DNA of 13,889 nt from Hungateiclostridiaceae bacterium UBA1305 (GCA_002307275.1 DBTX01000084.1:1-13889), one strand, 5' to 3'. Shown: positions 5,950 through 13,889, numbered from the stretch's first letter. Made by a program: numbers and translations. The notes: a model not told the origin generated them from the sequence alone.

Positions 5950-7431
5950 TTAATGTTCAGAAACTGATTCAAAACTTCCGGCAACATTGTTTTGGGCCGC
6001 AGCACTATCATTTGTAGTATTACCGTCAGTAGTATTACCGTCAGCAGCATTACCGTCAGCAGCATTACCGTCAGCAGCATTACCGTCAGCAGCATTACCG
6101 TCAGTAGTATTACCGTCAGCAGCATTATCGTCAGTAACATTTCCGTCAGTAGTGTTTCCATCAGTAATATCTTTGGTTATGGGATCTTTACCTGATGCCA
6201 GGGCACTGTATTTCTCAGCAACAGAGTTTATCACGTCATTCCAGGTTTTGCCCCATTTTGCCAGGTATGCTACAGGATCGGTATGATTCGTGAAGCCCAG
6301 ATATTTGGTAACATCCATATGGCCCCATAGCGTACCTGTCCCGTCAGCTCTCGCAGGAGTGACCCCGAGCTTGTTTATGTAAAGATATTCTGCGGCTCTT
6401 AGAGTTATCTTTTCAAAGGAGATATTGAAATCGTTTTGATTAGCAGCATCGCACAATTCAAGGTGTATAAACCTGTCATTGGCACGTTCTCCGGCACCCC
6501 AGGATTTGTAATCCGGATCGGCGACCTGTATGATTTCATTCGGGTCAATAAATTCGTGGACAAAGGCATTCCGCCAGTACTTTTTTTCATGATCCGCCTC
6601 TGTTCGGGCAGTATCATTCGGACTGGCCGTATAATGCAGGACAACGCCTTCATACTTTCCTACTCCTTTCAGAAATGGTGCCTGTGGAAGTCCGGGAATC
6701 CACTCAAGTCTAACTGTACTTAGTGGTTTGAAATTGACCTGCAGCACGCTTCCCTGATTCACATTTCCAACGCTTATCCCTTCTTGAACTGCGTCTTCCC
6801 GGTCAACGTCTCCACCTCTGGACATGCTATCCGTTTCTCCTATAAGCCTGTCAATCACGGAGAGCGTTTTAGAATCTGCAACCCCGTTTGGATCCAGCTT
6901 ATAGTATTTTTGAAACTGGATCAGTGCGGATTCTGTTATAGGACCAAAATTACCTGTCGGGGGTACTTTCATATATCCCAATAGTGTCAGATTATTCTGC
7001 AGCTTAAGCACTTCCTGGCTTGCCGAGCCCTTTCTTAAACCGTTGGGCTTTTGTATTTTGGAGCTGACGGATTTCTGTGTGATCTTTGACTGTGTGCTTT
7101 TGGCTGGAGCTTTTTTCGGTGCAGCCGGCTTCAGCAGTGCATCAAGTTTGTTATATGTAAGAGTCGCAACTACACCTGTAGCTGGTATGTTGTATTTCTT
7201 TTGAAATTTCTTAACAGCTGATATTGTATAATCGCCATAATACCCGGTTGGATTTTGGGAGAAAAATCCCAATCGTTTTAGATTGCTTTGCAGTGTTTTT
7301 ACGGCGCTGCCGTTCATGCCCTCTTTTAAAATGGGCTTACTTGTAGCGGCGTATGTATTTACTGACGCAATTGATAATGAAAGAAGAAAAATCAGGCTGG
7401 CAACTACGAGTTTGATCAGACGTTTTCTCAT
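5950..7431 (-). CDS. Secreted N-acetylmuramoyl-L-alanine amidase with two peptidoglycan-binding domains
   Basis: The enzyme cleaves the MurNAc-L-Ala bond of peptidoglycan outside the membrane. From the chosen start it has 493 residues: signal peptide (1 to about 29, MRKRLIKLVVASLIFLLSLS..., cleavage near TYA/A), PG_binding_1 repeats at about 34-99 and 131-197, a linker, an Amidase_2 domain (about 241-386) with zinc ligands H266 (VVLHYTAS), H383 and D385 (TNHTDP), and a low-complexity tail. The tail (about 424-473) is ten DGN(A/T)(A/T) pentads, encoded by a 15-bp tandem repeat; it is probably a surface spacer. The start at 7431 is preferred because GGGAGG lies 7 nt upstream and it begins the signal peptide; a longer reading frame from 7482 would bury it. 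The gene is convergent with the transporter and no T-tract terminator is obvious between them (5798-5949). Confidence 0.92.
   Translation of the reverse strand: MRKRLIKLVVASLIFLLSLSIASVNTYAATSKPILKEGMNGSAVKTLQSNLKRLGFFSQNPTGYYGDYTISAVKKFQKKYNIPATGVVATLTYNKLDALLKPAAPKKAPAKSTQSKITQKSVSSKIQKPNGLRKGSASQEVLKLQNNLTLLGYMKVPPTGNFGPITESALIQFQKYYKLDPNGVADSKTLSVIDRLIGETDSMSRGGDVDREDAVQEGISVGNVNQGSVLQVNFKPLSTVRLEWIPGLPQAPFLKGVGKYEGVVLHYTASPNDTARTEADHEKKYWRNAFVHEFIDPNEIIQVADPDYKSWGAGERANDRFIHLELCDAANQNDFNISFEKITLRAAEYLYINKLGVTPARADGTGTLWGHMDVTKYLGFTNHTDPVAYLAKWGKTWNDVINSVAEKYSALASGKDPITKDITDGNTTDGNVTDDNAADGNTTDGNAADGNAADGNAADGNAADGNTTDGNTTNDSAAAQNNVAGSFESVSEH
6013..6162. repeat. 15-bp in-frame minisatellite in the amidase tail
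   Basis: Ten units of 15 bp, plus strand form TTACCGTCAGYAGYA, run head to tail and continue as degenerate copies on both flanks. On the minus strand each unit reads DGN followed by AA or TT. Units come in two versions (CAGCAG or TAGTAG-type) that differ by linked C/T changes, suggesting copy-number turnover by slippage or unequal exchange. Frame is always kept. Plus-strand open frames over this region are shadows. Confidence 0.93.
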
Positions 7432-7661
7432 GGATGTGCCTCCCGGAATGAATACGTTTATGGCTGAATTTCCATGGTGCAATATTTATTTTACCAATTA
7501 ACGGTCAGTATTGATATCTGTAATTTCAGGCATGTAACATAAGATTATGTTTATGTTTCACAGAATGGCGAGGGGTTTTGTATAGTGTATGGACTGGTAT
7601 TTCATAAAACAGAGCAGATACACTCGAATAGTTGACGGCTGCATTTCATTATTCCGGATAG

Positions 7662-7805
7662 GGGTATTCGCTACTGCCTGAGATGGGAGGTGCGGATTAT
7701 CTCAAGGATCTTAAATTGCCGTTTGAAATATTTTCTGCCAAAGGGAATAATAAATTGCCTGCACAGCAGATTGTGCATGATTGGATGAAGACTGCTTTGG
7801 GATGA
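7662..7805 (+). pseudogene. Unassigned 47-codon coding remnant
   Basis: An open stretch runs from just after an in-frame TAG (7659-7661) to TGA (7803-7805). It reads as protein-like sequence: GYSLLPEMGGADYLKDLKLP, then FEIFSAKGNNKLPAQQIVHD and WMKTALG. There is no ribosome site before its only ATG (7683), and the upstream DNA has no extension. It looks like the C-terminal end of a lost gene in a decaying region. I do not recognise the family. It happens to share the reading frame of the GH2 remnant downstream, but nothing else links them. Flanking DNA (7500-7660) shows no gene. Confidence 0.4.
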
Positions 7806-7856
7806 CAAGCTAATGGTATAGTATTGACAGTATTTTTAATTCATTGTACTATATAA

Positions 7857-8846
7857 ATCCTGGTCATGGACGAAGCGTTCGTTGTTTGGCGGGAAGGCAA
7901 GGTTCCCAATGACTACAATATGTACTTTAGAGCTGTCTACAAACCGGAACACTATGGGAAGAATCCTACACTCTGGGGCTGGGTCTGGCTGGAGGTAGTT
8001 TCATCGTGGATCTAGCCAGGCTATGAGAGTAAACCCACGGTTGTAGAAGTATATAATACCGATGATGAAATCCTGAATGGTAAATCATTGTGCCGGAAGC
8101 CAAATGGTAAGGCAAACCGGTATAAGTCGGTATTTTAATTGAACTATAAAGCGGGTGAACTGTTGGCAGTAGGATACCAGACAGGTAGCGGGGTTTCACG
8201 TTCGGTACTTAAAACTACAGGAGTACCCGCCGCCATCCGGCTGACACCGGAACGTAATTCCCTTAAAGCTGAATGTGGAGATTTGTTTTATATCATGGTA
8301 GAATTGATAGATGCGCAGGGCAGTATAGTGTACAACACTGATAACAATATTTACTTTACTGCCTGTGGTGTCAGTACATTGCTGGCTGTTGGCAATAGCA
8401 ATCCCGTCAGTGAAAAGATGTATACCGGTAACCAGCGTAAGGTCCATGAAGGCAGGGTAATGGTAGTGGTACGGGCTAATGGTGACAGTGAAGAGACTTA
8501 TTATTATAATTGCAAAAAAGATAAACGGCCAACGGTTAAATCTGTTTCCAGAGTAGAAAGCGCATTGCCTTTGGGAACTGGAAAAGGGAAAATGATAATA
8601 GAACCCCTTTTTGATTCCATTATCAGAGCAAAGAAAACTCTTTGCGAAGACTTTTCAAAAAGGCAAAGCTCTGAGGCAGTGTCATGGACTGAAAGCTGCC
8701 GGTGGCCCCATACCGAGAAAAAAAGAAATAACATTGTCGACCGGGAAAATAGTGAAGGCGTATTGACTATTGGAAAACGTTAAGGAATTTTTGATGGAAT
8801 GACAGATGCCATTACCTTCACAGTAGAGGTGGTTGGGAGCAGATAA
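7857..8846 (+). pseudogene. GH2 beta-galactosidase-type glycosidase remnant
   Basis: One reading frame carries recognisable pieces of a family 2 glycoside hydrolase. ILVMDEAFVVWREGKVPNDY (from 7857) is the barrel segment before the catalytic acid. It joins directly, near 7929, to VYKPEHYGKNPTLWGW, which normally lies several hundred residues further on, so the part with both catalytic glutamates is deleted in frame. Then follow PGYESKPTVVEVYNTDDE...NGKSL (with a few residues missing before NGKSL), the YKAGELLAVGYQTG and TTGVPAAIRLTPERNSLKA segments of the C-terminal beta-sandwich, and GNSNPVSEKMYTGNQRKVHEG. In-frame stops interrupt it: TAG at 8013-8015 (where W is expected), TAA at 8136-8138 and TAA at 8781-8783; the frame continues to TAA at 8844-8846. 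The N-terminal domains are absent. No active enzyme can be made. It lies 60 nt before the GH95 gene and was probably its operon partner. Confidence 0.85.
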
Positions 8847-8906
8847 TCCTTGAGTACAAGGGTGATAAAATGATATGCGAGTAAACAGTGATAAGGAGGA
8901 TTCATG

Positions 8907-11240
8907 ATGAGATTATGGTATGAACAACCGGCCGACAGTTGGGTGGAGGCGCTTCCAGTAGGGAATGGCAGGCTCGGTGCGATGATATTCGGCAGAACGG
9001 ACAGGGAGGTCCTTTCGTTGAACGAGGATACTCTCTGGTCGGGCTATCCCCGCGATTTGAACCCTCAGGGCAAGGCGGACTTTTTCCGTGAAGCTGCAGA
9101 GCTTGCCAAAAATAAAAAATACCATGAGACCCAGGAACTGGTTGAGGAAGAACTCACCTCGGGTTGGACCCAATCCTATATGCCTCTTGGTGATTTGATA
9201 CTTGACTTTAAACACAACAGCTGTGCAGTGAGTTATTCAAGAAGCCTCGACATCTCATCAGCGGTTGCTTCCGTAGAATACAGCGTTTCAGGAGTCAGAT
9301 ACAAACGGGAGATAATTGCTTCGGCCCCGGATAATATAATAGCTATCAGGCTTTCGTGCAGTCAGCCGAAAAGTATTAATTTAGCCATGAGCTTTCATTG
9401 CCTTTTAAAATCATCGGTGTCTGTGGACAAGGGTTTCCTTGTATTAAAGGGTGAAGCACCGTCGCATGTTGAGCCAAGCTACAGCGACGACCTTCAGAAC
9501 CCCGTGATTTATTCGGACAGAGATGATGAGCGTGGTATGCTTTTTGCAGCCATGGCCAGGGTTATCGCAACCGGAGGCAGGGTAACATCCACGTCCACGA
9601 CAATAGAGGTAGAGGAGGCTGATGAAGCAGTAATTCTGATTGACGCCCGAACCAGCTTCGCAGGATATGACGTGCACCCTTACCTGAACGGAAAGGAATT
9701 TGAAGGCATGTGTGCAGACAATATCGCATATGCAGCAGGTAAGGCTTACGATACCATACTCTCAGCGCATGTCTCCGATTACAGAAATTATTTCGACAGG
9801 GTATGTCTTGACCTTGGAGAGAGTGAAGCCTCAAGTCTTTCCACGGATAAACGACTATACCGCTTCAGGGAGGTCCAGGAAGACCCTTCCCTATATACAT
9901 TGCTGTTTCAATACGGACGGTATCTGCTCATTTCATCCTCCAGGGAAGGAACCCAGCCTGCAAACCTGCAGGGGATCTGGAACAGCGAGCTTCGTCCTCC
10001 ATGGAGTTCAAACTACACCATTAACATCAATGCTCAAATGAATTATTGGCCGACATTCTCCTGCAACCTCGGCGAACTTCAGCAGCCGTTTGTGAAACTG
10101 ATAGAAGAACTGGCTGTGAATGGAAGGAAGACTGCGCGTGAGGTTTATGACGCCAGAGGCTTCACTTCGCACCATAATACAGACCTCTGGAGGCTGACAT
10201 CGCCTATGGGAAACCATTGGAAGGGATCGGCCTGTTTTGCCTTCTGGAATGTTTCGGCTGGCTGGCTGTGCAGGCATCTTTTCGACCAATACGAGTATAT
10301 GCTGGATCAAGGCTTCTTGAAGGATAAAGCTTATCCAATCATGAAAAGCGCCGCCCTGTTCCTACTTGACGTCATGACGGAGAATAGCCAGGGATACCTT
10401 ATCGTTTGCCCGTCTACTTCACCTGAAAATGCTTTCATATATGAAGGCAGGAAATGTAACATTTCTGCTACTGCTACAATGACAATGACTGTTGTCAGGG
10501 AACTCTTCGGCAACTGCATAAAATGCTGCGGGATACTGGGCTGTGATCCTGACTTTGCGGATGAACTAAGGGAGAAGATCAAGAGGCTGTATCCTTACAG
10601 GACAGGAAGCAAAGGGCAGCTCCTTGAATGGTATGAAGATTATGAAGAATACGAACCGAGCCACAGGCATATTTCACACCTTTACGGCCTGTATCCGGCA
10701 AATGAAATAACTGTTGAAGGTACACCCGCCTTGGCTGAAGCCTGCAAGGCTTCGCTCAACCTGAGAGGAGACGAGGGCACCGGGTGGAGCCTGGGTTGGA
10801 AAATCAATCAGTGGGCAAGGCTTTTTGACGGTGACAGGGCGCTCAAGCTTCTGAACATGCAACTGAGGGTGGTGAAGGATACGGGCTGTAACTATACTGA
10901 AGGAGGTGGCACCTATATCAACATGCTGGATGCACATCCACCTTTCCAGATAGACGGCAATTTCGGTGCGGCCTCCGGTATTGCCGAAATGTTGCTTCAA
11001 AGCAGGGAAAACCGGATACTCATCCTGCCTGCCCTGCCTTCAGCCTGGGGAAAGGGATGTGTCAAAGGGCTTTGTGCGAAGGGACGTGTCACTGTAGACA
11101 TACAATGGGATAAATGCTTTGTTAAGGCTAAGCTTCTGTCTGATGCGGATCAGAGTGTATATGTCGCCATAAAAGGGACGGATTTTGTAAAACTCGAGCT
11201 TACGGCAGGCATTGCTGTAGAGATTGGAGTGGTTGGATAA
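8907..11240 (+). CDS. GH95 glycoside hydrolase (alpha-L-fucosidase-type)
   Basis: An inverting glycosidase of family GH95, most members of which are 1,2-alpha-L-fucosidases; some act on alpha-L-galactosides. The roughly 777-residue protein has the family's N-terminal beta-sandwich (LWYEQPADSWVEALPVGNGRLGAM, in parts, at 3-27), an (alpha/alpha)6 barrel and a C-terminal beta domain. Catalytic positions of Bifidobacterium AfcA (N421, N423, E566, D766, recalled) correspond to N373 and N375 in NYTININAQMNYW, E507 in STSPENAF and D683 in FQIDGNFGAASG. There is no signal peptide, so it should act in the cytoplasm on imported oligosaccharides, such as fucosylated xyloglucan or pectin fragments. AAGGAGGA (8893-8900) precedes tandem ATGs at 8904 and 8907; spacing favours 8907. 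No convincing promoter of its own is visible. It sits between the GH2 remnant and the sensor/AraC gene. Confidence 0.93.
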   Translation: MRLWYEQPADSWVEALPVGNGRLGAMIFGRTDREVLSLNEDTLWSGYPRDLNPQGKADFFREAAELAKNKKYHETQELVEEELTSGWTQSYMPLGDLILDFKHNSCAVSYSRSLDISSAVASVEYSVSGVRYKREIIASAPDNIIAIRLSCSQPKSINLAMSFHCLLKSSVSVDKGFLVLKGEAPSHVEPSYSDDLQNPVIYSDRDDERGMLFAAMARVIATGGRVTSTSTTIEVEEADEAVILIDARTSFAGYDVHPYLNGKEFEGMCADNIAYAAGKAYDTILSAHVSDYRNYFDRVCLDLGESEASSLSTDKRLYRFREVQEDPSLYTLLFQYGRYLLISSSREGTQPANLQGIWNSELRPPWSSNYTININAQMNYWPTFSCNLGELQQPFVKLIEELAVNGRKTAREVYDARGFTSHHNTDLWRLTSPMGNHWKGSACFAFWNVSAGWLCRHLFDQYEYMLDQGFLKDKAYPIMKSAALFLLDVMTENSQGYLIVCPSTSPENAFIYEGRKCNISATATMTMTVVRELFGNCIKCCGILGCDPDFADELREKIKRLYPYRTGSKGQLLEWYEDYEEYEPSHRHISHLYGLYPANEITVEGTPALAEACKASLNLRGDEGTGWSLGWKINQWARLFDGDRALKLLNMQLRVVKDTGCNYTEGGGTYINMLDAHPPFQIDGNFGAASGIAEMLLQSRENRILILPALPSAWGKGCVKGLCAKGRVTVDIQWDKCFVKAKLLSDADQSVYVAIKGTDFVKLELTAGIAVEIGVVG

Positions 11241-11248
11241 GGTTGGAT

Positions 11249-11285
11249 AAATGCAGCTTGAAGGTATTGCTTCGTTGATGCATTT
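11249..11285 (+). terminator. Weak stem-loop after the GH95 gene
   Basis: AAATGCA (11249-11255) pairs with TGCATTT (11279-11285), and an inner TGAAG/CTTCG stem (11259-11263 with 11270-11274) closes a GTATTG loop. The tract that follows is only TTTAGTATTTTA, so termination would be weak or partial. It overlaps the promoter region of the next gene. Confidence 0.3.
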
Positions 11286-11313
11286 AGTATTTTATGCTAC
11301 TATAATAGCATAA
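11275..11313 (+). promoter_or_regulatory. Promoter with 8-bp inverted repeat before the sensor/AraC gene
   Basis: TTGATG (11275-11280) and TACTAT (11298-11303) with a 17-nt spacer, or TATAAT at 11301-11306, form a plausible promoter. TTATGCTA (11292-11299) and TAGCATAA (11306-11313) are perfect inverted arms around a 6-nt centre that contains the -10 box. A dimeric repressor or autoregulator could bind here and block polymerase. The regulator is not known. Confidence 0.5.
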
Positions 11314-11380
11314 TCATTTCAGACATCCTGATTTCCTGCTTTAAAATATCCTATTCTGTACCTTGGGAGGCGGCACCGTT

Positions 11381-13696
11381 ATGTTTAGAGGAAACAAGAA
11401 CAAGAAACTGGTCTACAGACGTTTTTTGATCTCATACATTCTTATTCTGGTGTTGCCTATTACACTTGGCAGCTTTGTATATTACAAGGCTCTGGATATT
11501 ATAGAAAAGGATGCGCGGGATGCAAGGATGTTCATGCTTAAGCAATCCTGTACCTTTGTGGATAATTACTTCAAGGATGTTGAAAGGGTAGTCATCAGCC
11601 TGTCATTGGATCCCAAGCTGCAGGATATCATGTATATGGACCCTCCTGATTATGGTGCGTCAGATATATATAATGTGAATGAAGCGCAGAGAAGCCTTGG
11701 CACATACAGATTTTCCACTTCCTTCAGCAGTAGCTTCTATGTCCTGCTGAAGCAGGGGGATATTGCCTTCGATCTTAATTCCATGCAGAAAATGGTTCAT
11801 TTCGGGATCAGGAATTTCTATGACAATTACGTCCAGTATGGCGATTTGACTTTTGAAAAATGGTATGACGAAATACTAAACCGGTATCATGACAAGAATA
11901 TATTCCCTGCACAGGATATGCGTGCAAAATATGAAAATGGCCCACCGTTTAACAATATCATATATGTGCAGTCGTTTCCTATCGGTCCCAACATCAAAAC
12001 ACAAGGTGCTATCGAAGTGCTGATAAATACCGATGGCATCAATAAGCTGCTAAGCGACGTCGATGAATCCAGGAGCGGCTGGACATATATTGTTGATGAA
12101 AATGGCCTTGTCATCACAGGCGTTACTAATGGCAAGAAAGGATTCCCTTCCGTAAATATCGATAAAAGCAAGCACGAAGAGTCCCAGTATCAGAAAATCA
12201 ATGGCACAAACATGATGGTCATGAGTATGAAATCGACTTATAAAAATTGGACTTATGTAACCATACTGCCGGTTAATACAATTATGGCGAAAGCCAATTA
12301 TATCAAAATGATCATTGTTTTTATTGTCGGAATATCACTTGTAGCAGGCTTAGCTATTTCCCTCATACTCGCCGGAAAGAATGTAAAGCCCATTACTGAA
12401 ATAATCCTTACCTTGAGAACCTTTTTCAAGGGTGAAATTGAAAAGGGAAGAAATGAATATGACTTTTTGAAAAACGGTATAAGCAGGCTTATTAATGCAA
12501 ATGAAGACATGAAAGTAACGGTGGATAACCAGGCGCTGCTGCTGAAGTCCAGCTTCCTTGGCAGACTGATAAAAGGCGAATTCAGTGATGAAAAGGAAAT
12601 CGACATGCAGCGGAAACATCTGGAGGTAAGGCTCCAAGGTCAGTGGTTTGCTGCTGCCATTGTGAACCTTCAGGGGCAGAACGAGCTCAAAAATAAGGAA
12701 CAATTGATTGAACAGGACATTTACAGGCTTATTCTTGATCGCGCCCTCAGCAGTCATATTGAAAAGGAAGGGTACACTTATATTCTTAATACAACTCAAG
12801 TTGTAGCAGTTATGAGCTTTGACAATAAGGACAGGGCTGATTGCATGGAACGGATCAGGAATCTTACAGAAGCCATAAGGAATGAAATTATTGAGTCCTA
12901 TAGCATATATGTCGACTTTTATGTGGGTAGTCCCCATGACAGACTTATAGACATAAATCTTTCCTATAATGAAGCAACAAGCCTTTTTGACCATTTCGGG
13001 GTTGAGAATAAGGACAGACATGTTATTTATTTCTGGGAAGAAAAGCTTGAGAATACCGGCTACTATTACCCGCTTGAGATGGAACAAAAGCTGATCAATA
13101 TGGCAAGCTCAGGCAACAAGGGTGAGACCATGCGGGTTCTTGATTCTGTGTATTGTGAAAATTTTGAGAACCGTAAACTGTCCAATTACCTGGAATACCA
13201 CCTTCTTTTCGATATGAGGGGTACCGTTTTAAAAACTCTTGAAAGGGTAAAGGTCGATTTGGACGTCAAGGAGTTCATTAACTCCAAATTCAGTGGTGTA
13301 CAACCTAAAGAGATATTTGACACTATCAGGAAAACATATATAACCATATGTGATTTGGCGAAAAATAAGAAAAAAAGCCACAATAATGATCTTATCGAAA
13401 AGCTTCTGGCATATATCAAATCAAATTATTACTCAACGGAAATAAGCGTATCTTTAGTAGCATCGGAATTCAGCATTTCCGAATCCTACCTTTCACAGTT
13501 TTTCAAGGAGCAGACAGGCGAAGCTTTCAGCGACCACATTGAGAAGCTTCGTATAAGTCATGCCTGCGAGCTTTTGAAAGCACAAAGATTGTCAGTGGAG
13601 GATATAGCAAGGCTTGTGGGATATAACAGCGCCTATTCCTTCCGGCGTGCTTTCAAAAGAGTGACCGGCGTGCTGCCATCTGAATATAAGGCTTGA
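11381..13696 (+). CDS. Membrane sensor with C-terminal AraC-type DNA-binding domain
   Basis: A one-component transcription regulator of 771 residues. An N-terminal anchor (about 14-36) leads to an extracytoplasmic Cache-like sensor region (about 37-305; GWTYIVDENGLVIT at 233-246 is typical of these folds). A second transmembrane helix (about 309-331) and a HAMP-like linker follow, then a cytoplasmic middle region (about 390-660), resembling the YesN-type intervening domain, and an AraC double helix-turn-helix (about 671-771; VSLVASEFSISESYLSQFFK and ARLVGYNSAYSFRRAFKRVT). Such proteins sense extracellular sugars and activate adjacent glycan-utilisation genes, so the neighbouring GH95 gene is the obvious target. 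GGGAGG (11365-11370) lies 10 nt before the ATG at 11381; a longer frame from a TTG at 11363 would swallow it. It has its own promoter and a strong terminator, so it is probably monocistronic. Confidence 0.92.
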   Translation: MFRGNKNKKLVYRRFLISYILILVLPITLGSFVYYKALDIIEKDARDARMFMLKQSCTFVDNYFKDVERVVISLSLDPKLQDIMYMDPPDYGASDIYNVNEAQRSLGTYRFSTSFSSSFYVLLKQGDIAFDLNSMQKMVHFGIRNFYDNYVQYGDLTFEKWYDEILNRYHDKNIFPAQDMRAKYENGPPFNNIIYVQSFPIGPNIKTQGAIEVLINTDGINKLLSDVDESRSGWTYIVDENGLVITGVTNGKKGFPSVNIDKSKHEESQYQKINGTNMMVMSMKSTYKNWTYVTILPVNTIMAKANYIKMIIVFIVGISLVAGLAISLILAGKNVKPITEIILTLRTFFKGEIEKGRNEYDFLKNGISRLINANEDMKVTVDNQALLLKSSFLGRLIKGEFSDEKEIDMQRKHLEVRLQGQWFAAAIVNLQGQNELKNKEQLIEQDIYRLILDRALSSHIEKEGYTYILNTTQVVAVMSFDNKDRADCMERIRNLTEAIRNEIIESYSIYVDFYVGSPHDRLIDINLSYNEATSLFDHFGVENKDRHVIYFWEEKLENTGYYYPLEMEQKLINMASSGNKGETMRVLDSVYCENFENRKLSNYLEYHLLFDMRGTVLKTLERVKVDLDVKEFINSKFSGVQPKEIFDTIRKTYITICDLAKNKKKSHNNDLIEKLLAYIKSNYYSTEISVSLVASEFSISESYLSQFFKEQTGEAFSDHIEKLRISHACELLKAQRLSVEDIARLVGYNSAYSFRRAFKRVTGVLPSEYKA

Positions 13697-13723
13697 ACAG
13701 CCTGAAACAATGCTGTTTGATCA

Positions 13724-13769
13724 AATCCGGAGATATATTTTCTAATAAAATGTATCCTCTGGATTTTTT
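13724..13769 (+). terminator. Strong intrinsic terminator after the sensor/AraC gene
   Basis: AATCCGGAG (13724-13732) pairs with CTCTGGATT (13757-13765); the stem extends through ATATA/TGTAT with one bulged C, and TTTT/AAAA closes around CTAAT. T-run 13764-13769 and TTCCTTT follow. A smaller AACAGC/GCTGTT hairpin (about 13697-13716) precedes it. Confidence 0.88.
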
Positions 13770-13889
13770 GTTCCTTTACATAAATTGAAGACAGATATTT
13801 CCTTCATATGATTTATCACACCAAACATGGATTGTTTCTTTCCACCGAAGTTATCGCCTTCTATAATAAAAACGTGGCAAGTATCAAAT
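13742..13889 (-). CDS. Possible C-terminus of a minus-strand gene running off the right edge
   Basis: On the minus strand the frame beginning at 13888 is open for 48 codons to a TAG whose complement is at 13742-13744. It reads FDTCHVFIIEGDNFGGKKQS, then MFGVINHMKEISVFNLCK and GTKNPEDTFY. The composition is protein-like and codon use is ordinary, but the length is short enough to arise by chance and I recognise no family. Its stop lies inside the terminator stem of the convergent gene. The rest of the gene, if real, is outside the window. Confidence 0.35.
   Translation of the reverse strand, partial: FDTCHVFIIEGDNFGGKKQSMFGVINHMKEISVFNLCKGTKNPEDTFY

Noticed and set aside
5992..6286. Open plus-strand frames over the amidase tail, rich in Ser/Ile/Val or Ala/Leu/Pro repeats
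   Set aside because: They are antisense readings of the 15-bp repeat inside a well-supported minus-strand gene, with no ribosome site and no family.
8139..8783. A 214-codon frame starting with TTG that could be called a gene
   Set aside because: It is the C-terminal part of the GH2 remnant between two in-frame stops; the TTG has no Shine-Dalgarno and the fold begins upstream.
12350..13087. A 245-codon minus-strand frame inside the sensor/AraC gene
   Set aside because: It is antisense to a strongly supported gene, has no ribosome site, and resembles no protein.
1..13889. CRISPR arrays, tRNA or rRNA genes, insertion sequences and phage attachment sites
   Set aside because: I saw no spaced direct repeats, cloverleaf sequences, transposase motifs or flanking duplications; the only tandem array is the amidase minisatellite.

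Overview
The window looks like a low-to-medium GC clostridial (Firmicutes) chromosome segment. The reasons are strong Shine-Dalgarno sites (AGGAGG and relatives), classic TTGACA/TATAAT-type promoters, intrinsic terminators with T-tracts, a ydaO-type c-di-AMP riboswitch, a DarA/PstA-type c-di-AMP receptor-like protein, and plant-glycan glycosidases next to a YesN-type sensor/AraC regulator. A plant-polymer-degrading Clostridium or Ruminiclostridium-like anaerobe would fit. The species cannot be fixed from the sequence.

Region 1 (about 160-3850) is a sodium-pumping biotin-dependent decarboxylase operon. A good promoter and a 150-nt leader with a hairpin/T-tract (possible attenuator) precede oadA (carboxyltransferase), oadG (small membrane subunit), a stand-alone biotin carrier and oadB (Na+-translocating membrane subunit). 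A 13-bp stem terminator closes the operon. The sequence predicts oxaloacetate decarboxylation coupled to Na+ export.

Region 2 (about 3822-5797) is the most interesting part. A textbook c-di-AMP (ydaO-yuaA) riboswitch with its own terminator controls two genes: a 109-aa PII-like DarA/PstA homologue and, 24 nt later, a P-protein/ArsB/NhaD-type ion transporter. c-di-AMP would therefore act on RNA and probably also through the receptor-like protein. The pairing suggests a GlnK-AmtB-like arrangement in which the PII-like protein gates the neighbouring transporter. The receptor has changed residues in its predicted ligand pocket and B-loop.

Region 3 (about 5950-7431, minus strand) is a secreted cell-wall amidase with two peptidoglycan-binding domains and a tail encoded by a 15-bp minisatellite.

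Region 4 (about 7500-8850) is decaying DNA. It holds an unassigned 47-codon fragment and the remnant of a GH2 beta-galactosidase-type enzyme with an internal deletion and three in-frame stop codons. An intact intracellular GH95 alpha-L-fucosidase-type enzyme follows. Next comes a membrane-anchored sensor with a C-terminal AraC DNA-binding domain; its promoter carries an 8-bp inverted repeat, and a strong terminator ends it. This looks like an eroded glycan-utilisation locus that kept its fucosidase and regulator. A possible minus-strand gene runs off the right edge.
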